Assembly (NCBI RefSeq): GCF_910592395.1
Contig: NC_088310.1
Span: 2,737,501 to 2,797,500 of the forward strand
Direction of reading: 5' to 3'
Source of the DNA: Lineus longissimus
Taxonomy: Eukaryota; Nemertea; Pilidiophora; Heteronemertea; Lineidae
DNA: 60,000 bases
Shown here: piece by piece, positions 49,401 through 58,400 of the stretch
Layout of the letters: each line of letters starts with the position of its first letter
How positions within the stretch are numbered: the first letter of the stretch is position 1
Position numbers and translations under genes: made by a program
The notes under the pieces: generated by a model
The model's database searches: none
What the model saw: the letters and a program-made list of their open reading frames with translations, nothing else
Told to the model about the DNA's origin: nothing

Positions 49401-52400
49401 ACATTTGATTTTCCCTTAATGTTCAGAACTGTCAACACATCTTTACATGATCATGTGATGAATGATGCAAATTAATCAGGTTAGCTCCAACTACTTCTGC
49501 ACTACTACTACTACTACTAGCTTAGCAACAACTTGACCATCAAGTTTTGGTTCCACTCCACCGACCCGGACTCCGTTAGCGGTAGGTTACAGACGGAGTA
49601 CCTCTGATGGTTCAGAATGGCTATCTTCTGCTGCTAGTAATCTTGCTACCACTTGGCACCACCACCACACTTGCTATAGCACTGGAAACCACTGGGTTTT
49701 CTTTGAAACGCTTACAGGTATACAAAGAGATGATCCACTTGAAAACCTTTAAAAATTCACAAACGTGGTGATAAGGAACCTGAACTTACTCTCCTCCTCC
49801 CAAGCTCAAACTGGAACATTTCTTTGCTTGTTGGTTCACAGAACACAGCAGGGTACAGCTTGGTGCCAGGATCAACCTGAAATGGAACCAACACACCATG
49901 AACTGCAGCAAAATAAGCATGAATTAAAATTTAAAATGAGACGAGATGACTGCTGTGGTGTGAATTTGTTTATCCTAGCTCTTCAGAACAGGGTCAAACA
50001 CCTTTGTTGCACTTGACGAGTTTGGTGAATGATCGTCTAGATTATGAAATGTACTTCCCAGGTGATCATAATTTCGACTTACATGGAACTTATTGGCCAC
50101 TTCCCTCCCATTGAACGTGAAGCTCAGCTGGCCGTTGGCAGTATCCACAACACAGCCAATAACAACACCCGATGCCTGGCGTTTGGTGGCCGAGTCGTCT
50201 TGACCACCATACCTTTGTTGGAGGGTGCCCGCAGACACCATGTAGCAGTTCTTTAGACCAACGCTGAAAAGAAACATACTCTCAATATACAGTGGAACCT
50301 CGGTAACATGACCACTCATGGGACAAAGGTTGAATTGTCGCGTTAGAGGAGATGTCATCATTTCTCGCATGATGAGATGCCAGTCTACATCGGATCGCCA
50401 CAAGAGAACCTCTCCATCTTTACTAAAACGGCACTTTACCTTTGTTTGATCCTATACTCCGCATCCAACTGGCAGACGACGACGTTCCGGATATTCTTGA
50501 TATCAAACTGGTCGCAATACGTGTGGAACCCAGAGGTCACCCAACCAACATGAATATTGGCCGGATCTTGACCAGGGAAGATACGTATCCCATAAAAATA
50601 TGAATTGATCTGGTCTGCCATCGCTTCTAATTCACGAGTCTCCTGTTCCGTCATTGCACCGTCATTGTTTTCAGGTTCCATGCCAAATTCTGGATCAACT
50701 GGCATAATGTTGGCCTGAGCTTCCAGACGTGCCTCCATCTCTCTGATATCCAGATCTTGATTTGCAACGGACCGTTTTTGCTGCTTGCTTAACTTTGCGC
50801 CTTTCTTTTCTTTCTTTGGCTTTTCTTCAGATTTTGACCTCTCACCCATGGAAGGATCTTTGGAGAATTGCTTCTTAAACTTGGCAAATGGCGACTTGGC
50901 CTGTTTGGCTGCATCTGCTTTTGCTTTATCAGCAATCGCCTTCGAAGTATCATGGAATTTTTCCAGAAGGGAGAATTTGGAACTCGACCGCTGTGTTTTA
51001 GGAACTCCGAGGAAGTCTTCCGCGGGGTCTAAGATCATCGTTTCGCTTGCAGACGCACGGAGACCGGCTTTCATGTCTCGTCTGTCACCCATGGAGTCGT
51101 CATAGGATTGTCCCTGTTGGGTACGGAACTGCTGACGTCTGATGTCTGTCTGCATGTCGTCGCTGAATCCTCTAGCTGGCATTGCTGGAATGATCAACAA
51201 GTTATAAGAAACCACCAAATACCATGGAAACAACTCATTCTTTTTCAATACCACAAGAGCTTTTATCGAGGTGCAGCTTGAGCTACTTGCAGGCTGGCAC
51301 TAAAGCCAGCAACAGACCAGCAATTATGATGGCAGAGATGAGACTGAGGTGTTAAGTAACAAACTTACTAGAAGATCTGGCCATATCGCCATTCACCATT
51401 CCTCTTGTGTAGGGATGCTCGTCATCTTCTGCATCTATAAAACACAAATCATATCTCTTTTACTGTAGAGACAAAGGGGGGGTCATGACCCAGGTATGAT
51501 CGAACATACAAGTAATGCGAAAGAGGATATATGGCATCAGTTATTACAGATGAGTGAAAAGATCACCCCAAGCTTGGCAAGATGAAATATGATTACAAAA
51601 TAAACATCAGGAAAGTACAAATAAGGTTAAGACTTTTCACCACACAAGTGAACACGAGAAACCGCACGGTTTTCACAGGCATTGGATGAACTCTAATGTA
51701 AGTTAGTAGCACGGTGATATTTCAACTGACCAGAAAGCCTGTGGAACATGGAGAAACTGCAACGGTTTCTGGTTGCAGATGAATCAGACCTTAAGAAGGT
51801 GAAAACTTAAGCAAAGTGCTGCCAACAGACTACTAGTGGTATCATAAAGCATGCTACAGATACATGTGATCATTGCTGCGATTGCAGTCTGCAGTGAGCT
51901 TAATAATGACAATTTAAGTTGGTGGACATCATGACAGGAAATACAATCACGACAGTGTGAGATTGGTGATGACAACATTTAGAGTGATGAAGAATGATGT
52001 TTGTTTTAGAGTGCAGAGCTCAGTAACTTGAAATGTACAGACAATGGTGCGCTTCACTGACAATTGTGATCTAGCCTGAATTACAAAGAGAAAAAATTCG
52101 ATCCCATAGGGTGACACAGTGAAATGTGAAGCAGGAGTAAAGATTTGAAAAATCTGAATGTGTATCTCATGCTTTGGGATGTGGTTACTTACTGGACATG
52201 TAAGCACTACTGCTATAAGAATAGTCTGATCTGAGCGTGTCTGAGCCGTGACCGTGATCGTTACTGTAGTTATCATGAACAATACGCCGTAATGAATCTA
52301 TATGAGGGAAGAGGAGTGAAGTGAGCGGTTAATATAAACAATGATGATAACAGATAAGATGCCGGGGTTTGGACTCTATAAACATGGTAAACATAAAACT

Positions 52401-55400
52401 GATCAAGGACAAAGTCATGAAATACTGATATCCGACGAAACATCAACCAGACCTGGATAAAATCTAGTTCCACTGAACTACCAATGATTATTAGACAATA
52501 GGTTGGTGATATAAAGCTGTCAGATAATGACATCATGTTCTGGCCTGGCCTTATTGTCAGGTCCATTAAGTATGAAGGGGACTCTAAGATCACTGAAACT
52601 AGAATATATTCAAAACTGGTCAAAAGTAATTTTTTCGTTTTTAGTTACCTTACTTACAGAAATTTCAATATGACACAATAAAAGGTGAATATTTTCATAT
52701 GATTTGAAATCCAGTCACACAATAGAGCATGAACTATTTCTACTGCAAAGACACACGGATATACAACTGTCAGGGTGCTTTATGTGCAGCTAAAGATACT
52801 CGAAAACCTCAACTTCTAAAAGCTACATACAAATAAAACTGAGTTTTCATATCAAACAATTAACGTCAAATACAACATTTGTACACATTTGGACGCAGTC
52901 TTTAGTTGGGGCATTAAAAGCTAAAGCAATTGATGAAAAGTCTAAAGAAACTGTACTAATATGGGAAAGTTTAAACATGAACGATGATCGGTGGTTAGTA
53001 TCTCAGAGACAAGTGGATCAACAAAGTTCCTAAAACAAACATTGCAATGTTCAAAACGCTGCAAAAGATGTGCAGGGATGTCACGTGTCATCTCATTGAA
53101 AATGACTGAACTTGGAAAAACTAGGAGGAACTTTGATGTACAGTACACTGTGAAATTTATCTCAGAGAAATCATTATGGGGGTCATCCACAAGTTGGTGC
53201 AGACTCAATTTCTGCACCAACATAACAAAGACAAGTTAATTTAACTGTCAAATATGAATTTAACATGATGTTTAGTAGTTTCAGCCACTAGAGATGCAAT
53301 ACTTATACAGTAAACCCCTTTATTCATCTTGTCGAGTGTCTTATCTGACTGAAGTGTTAAGTAATCACTTCATTATGCCATGTATCACTTGAATTTGATA
53401 TTTTGTCACCATAAACCATTAAACACTTTCATCACCGCCCAAAAGGATGAATGAAGGGGCTTACAGAAACAAATGTGGTCGAGTCCCATGCCTGCAAAGA
53501 GAACCAACCTGACTGGCCCGCAAAGAAGGAAACATGGTGGTTCTGGCCTGTCAGGAGGGAATCACAATAGTGAGGTGAAGACAGTACAACGCTATTACGC
53601 AGGGCAGATTTAGAATGAGAGATGGGTGACTGCACATGAGGCATAGCTTTTGAGGTTAAGTCCAAATATTTTTTCTCTTTTTTTTTCTGCTCGAAATGAA
53701 CCAACATCACCCAACATCATCAGTCCCAAAACTTTTTTGACTTTGAAAATTTTTCAAAATTTTGAAAATTTTGAACTGACTGAATGATGAAAAAACCTTA
53801 CGACAATGTTAGTTTCTCCCATTTTCATAAATTGGTTACAGTAACATGTAGTTAAATTCTATTCTAATTCAGGCTGATGGCATACCAGCAGACTCCCGAC
53901 CGTGAGGCCCACCGTCCAGCTGCATAATTGGTGTTTGATTTGGTATAATGGGTACTTTCCGCTTCCTTTCGGTGTCATCAGCCATACCTGAAACAGGGGC
54001 ATCAAGCTAAAGCTAGGGAGGACGAGGCGTAGAGGAGGCAACAAAACTATAATAGTGTAATGGAACTACCGACGTAATGGTATATCAAACCCAAATGATT
54101 TCTTAGATATCTTTCAAATTTCAATTTAAGATGAGCAAAAAAGCAAAATAAGCTAAAGGTATAACCATCAGAAGATCATAGTTCGGGATTTGGCCATTTT
54201 GTACACAGATCTAATTTGCATGCTGACTGCAGGGTTTATTTTGCTCCACACAGCCTTCTTTTGATGTTGACCGCAGGGCTTCATCCTTCAAATCATGTGT
54301 CAGTTGGTTATAAGGCTTGCATAGCTCTGTTTTACTTATTCACCAAGATTTGATTAAGGTTCGAGTCCAAAAGCTTTTGGCAGTCAGCATGCAAATTAGG
54401 AAGCTTTTTGGGCCATGTATTAAACAAATGGAAAATCCTGAACATTTTGCCATGATCTTTTGCTTCAAAGAGTACAAAATGAAGATAGACTGAGTGACAG
54501 GATGAGAGGAATGCAAGGGCTTTGGATCAGGAAGACATCAGAGCCATGCTGATCAAATCAAGAAATCAAAAGTGAAAATACTGAAGAAAAGGTTTTGTTT
54601 TGTTTTCCACGCAGCCATGTTTAAGATAAAATGCATCACTGCAAAAGTGAAATTGAATGCTTATGCATTTCTGAGTCCCTTTTACATGTTTCAGCCTTTT
54701 CTCTACAAAGTATAGATTCATTGCAGGATTCAAAATGTTTCAAATGAACTGTCTGTAAAACAATGTAAGGGAAACACAAATAAAAGACGCAACTGTCAAG
54801 GATATTGCATTAATCAACTTACCAGCAATGACTTTGGTTCCCCTCTCCACATCAGCAGAGCTATAGGCAGCATCGTTATACCCTCGTTCGTGACCTTCCT
54901 CGGTGATATCCATCTGGCCGCGACGGAGGTTCTCCATATTCATTCTGCTGTCCATGGTCACCGATTTCTCCCTGGAAGAGAAGCAACAAGTAGTTCAAGT
55001 AGAGTAGAGTTGTTAGGAAGGCCGTTATCCCCTTCAGTCCACTCCACGAGAAAGTGGAACTCAGATTGTTAGTGATTTCACACAACAGTTGAACAAATTA
55101 ATGTCTTCTTTCATGTAAAACTTCACAGTCTGAAGAATCTTAAAATACTCATGTTGCCAAAATCGGACAACGCATCATCAAGAATAAGGGATTTGAAGCA
55201 GTGTAAGCAGCCAATCTTGACATTGACTATCGTAAACTTCATTGGAACTTTCATTTATTTACAATGAAATATATCTTTCCAGTGATATTGATTTACAAAT
55301 GGAGGCTCCGTTATTTACATTATTTCTACCTGTTTGTTTACTTACTTTGCCAAGGCTCTGTCCATAGTTTTGACAGGTAAGCTGAGACGAAGGAATTCCA

Positions 55401-58400
55401 AGCGACTCTTTTCAAGAGTTCCAAACGTCTTGGATACAACCCTCAGGCATGGGGCTGCTGTACCACTGAAAGAAACAATTTGAGAATTGATAATCGGATG
55501 GCTGCCGAGTGAAAGAGTAGCATTGTACTCAACCATCTTCTCTCAAAGGGCCAGTTTAGTATGTGCAATGATGACTTACCCGCCGGCCGACTTGTTGACC
55601 TCAATCCTCGGGTGGCTACTGTCAGCAGGGATGAACATTGCCTGCTCCTTACCGTACCAGAGTGGCATGTTTCGGGTCATGTTCCTGAAAGAAGATTGTA
55701 CAATTCATTTAGATTTAACTGTTGACATCATTAAGTTTGTTGATTTTTCCTGTTAAACTTATCTGAGGAAGAAAAGATGGTTGTTATAAAGACTGAGCAA
55801 CTGAGGAAATAGGGTATAACATGTCATGGTTCTTTGGACAGGAAAACTCATGACCAGATAAACTTACACGCAGAATGGTTCATATCCCTCCTGTAAGCCA
55901 CAGCACGTGAAATACTTGAGGCTGTTGACGTCCTGCCCGAAGTTGAGTTTGCCCTGCTGCAGGCAACCCAGGTAGAAAGCTGGCACATAACCTGAAGAGC
56001 GAAAAATGAAAAATTTGATGTCCATTTTAGTTAAACATTCGACTAAATTCTCCAAATCTGAATCTTTCCTAGGCATAATTCAGGTTTTTCACCTTTTCTT
56101 CTACAAGAGTAATATGTATTTTGTCAGTGATCCTCAATTAATTTCATGAGAATACTTATCATTACATTTTACATATCACAGACGGATGGTTGATTACTTT
56201 GAGTGTATTGACGGTATCTAGTATGGACGGTATACATACCAACTGCTGTATCAACATTCTTGAAGGCTATCTCCTGGCCCATGTGATCCATCATTAGCTC
56301 ACCATTCAGCGAGAAACCTGAAATATAAGCAACATTTGTTGTCAACGGTGTCATCTCTGGACTACTCATATAAACTTACTGGACTACTCCTATGAACCTA
56401 CTGGACTACCGGCATGAACCTACTGGACTACTAATAAATACCACAGTTTGTGCTTCTATAGACAACTTACTGACGGTCTTGTCTGTGAGATCAAGCATAC
56501 AGCCAATGGTGTCTCCGCGTTGCCATATCTTGCCATACGGCTCAGAGCCTTGGTGCCACTTGCGAGCCTGCAAAAAATGAAACAAAATGAAACCATCTGA
56601 CCTCAGAGAACAGGACATGCAACAGGATACTGGGCCCTTTGATCCAATCACTCACAAGATACAACTCACCTGAACATTTTATGCAAATTTACAATTTTAT
56701 CAGAGGCATTGCTTTGAAATGGCCAAGACAAATGGAATGATGGAAGGTATTTACTTGAGAGAGTCTTAAAAGAACAAGGATAGAGAGGGAAAGGAGAGCA
56801 GCCAATGTATCCTAGTTGATCAATTAACTGAGCTCGATCAAAGAAATGTTTATATCTCAAAATATGCTGATGGTCAAAGTAGAGGAAAATCTTACCAAGA
56901 ATCCATCAAAAACGTACGACTGGTCATCAGAGCCAAGCTCATGGTTTGGTTTTGAGGTGATCTTTGCCCAGCCAATCCTGGCATCACCAGGGGTGATCAC
57001 TTCAAACTCGTAGTACCTGGAGGAGAAAAGGTTTGGTAGGCATGATTACTGTGTCTGACAAAATTCTGACGACCTTCAACAAATAGCAAACCCAGCGATA
57101 GCCATTGTTACCCACAGAGAAGCGAGCTTGTTGTTCACCACAGTGATAACTATCGCAGGCTGCAGCAATAAACATCTCATACCTGCAGGGTGAACACTTT
57201 CCATACATTTCTTTTTGTTGAAACACCTACCATTTTCCTGATGTCACAGCATAGGTGTATTCTGCCCGATACAAGCGCATTGACTTCTTCTTGTCAGTTA
57301 CTTGCTGTGCCTTGCCTGGAAACAGAGGGGGGTTAAGAGAATTATACTTCTTAAAGGGGCAGTACATTAGAGGCTGTCACAGAAGGCCATCGCAAATGTA
57401 TCTAGTAAAGAGGTACATCAGAAATTGTACTCAAACAGTCTACCAAGTAACAGGTGTCCATTGATTTTTTTGAAATTTTGCTTTCTTTTAACACTATTGT
57501 AGCCATGGCACCAATGATATGGAGTGTGATGTCATTAGGGTATCATCATGAAGCAGAGTGATGTATTGATGTTTTGAAGTATATTGCTGAATGCTGACTG
57601 ATATGCAGAGATCATTGGCGCAAGTATTAGTGGGCAAATTGTAAATGGGAATGAGAAACAATTTCAGTAGATCGGAACCCAGCAAGATAGCGAAGGCTCC
57701 CATCAACACTCAACACACATGTGAAATGGACAGACAGATTTTAACAATACGGTATCATTTATTGGTCATCTTCAGCAATAAGAAGATAGAGGGGAAAAAT
57801 ACATATGACTGGGAAAAAAACTATAGCAGTCTCAATTAACCAAAAGAAAGGAATGATGTTGAAGAAAAAAAATAATTTGAACGACAATTAGAGATGTTTG
57901 TAAATCCAACAGATGATTGGCATGGATTAAGAGACAATAAACCAAAAAGAAGGGTTAGAAAGTATCAGTACGGATGACAGATTTACTCGGAGGGGTTTAA
58001 TACAGTTTTACCTTTTGTGAAATAACTACCAGATCCAACTATGGTAGCAAAAAAGGAAAATGTATGAAACATAATTTAATTCACGAAGCCTTCACAAACA
58101 TATATGAATACTGCATGATGTTCTTTGGTTATAAGTGTTGCAATGAAAGAAGTAAAAAGTTTAGGTTTTCGTATAGGTCCTCAGGTGTTTCTGGGTACCT
58201 ATACTATGTGGATCACAAAACTTTTGAGAAAAAAATAGCCAAGAAGGGATACAGACCAGGTCAAGATTCTACCATTCCTTCATTATATCTTAGAATACTA
58301 CAAGTAGGCCTACAGTCATGAAAATAATATGGCAGTAAAATGGACTTGACTTGTTTTTCTAGCTTTATAATTTTCTCAAAATGGCCGCCTAAAATGGATA

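Noticed and set aside
50785-51105. 106-residue plus-strand ORF
   Set aside because: Antisense shadow of the large RyR exon 50440-51184, whose minus-strand frame is continuous in phase with its neighbours.
53425-53500. Possible extra exon in the SPRY2-SPRY3 linker (GCTTAC donor-like site)
   Set aside because: No acceptor and phase combination gave an open exon fitting the neighbours.
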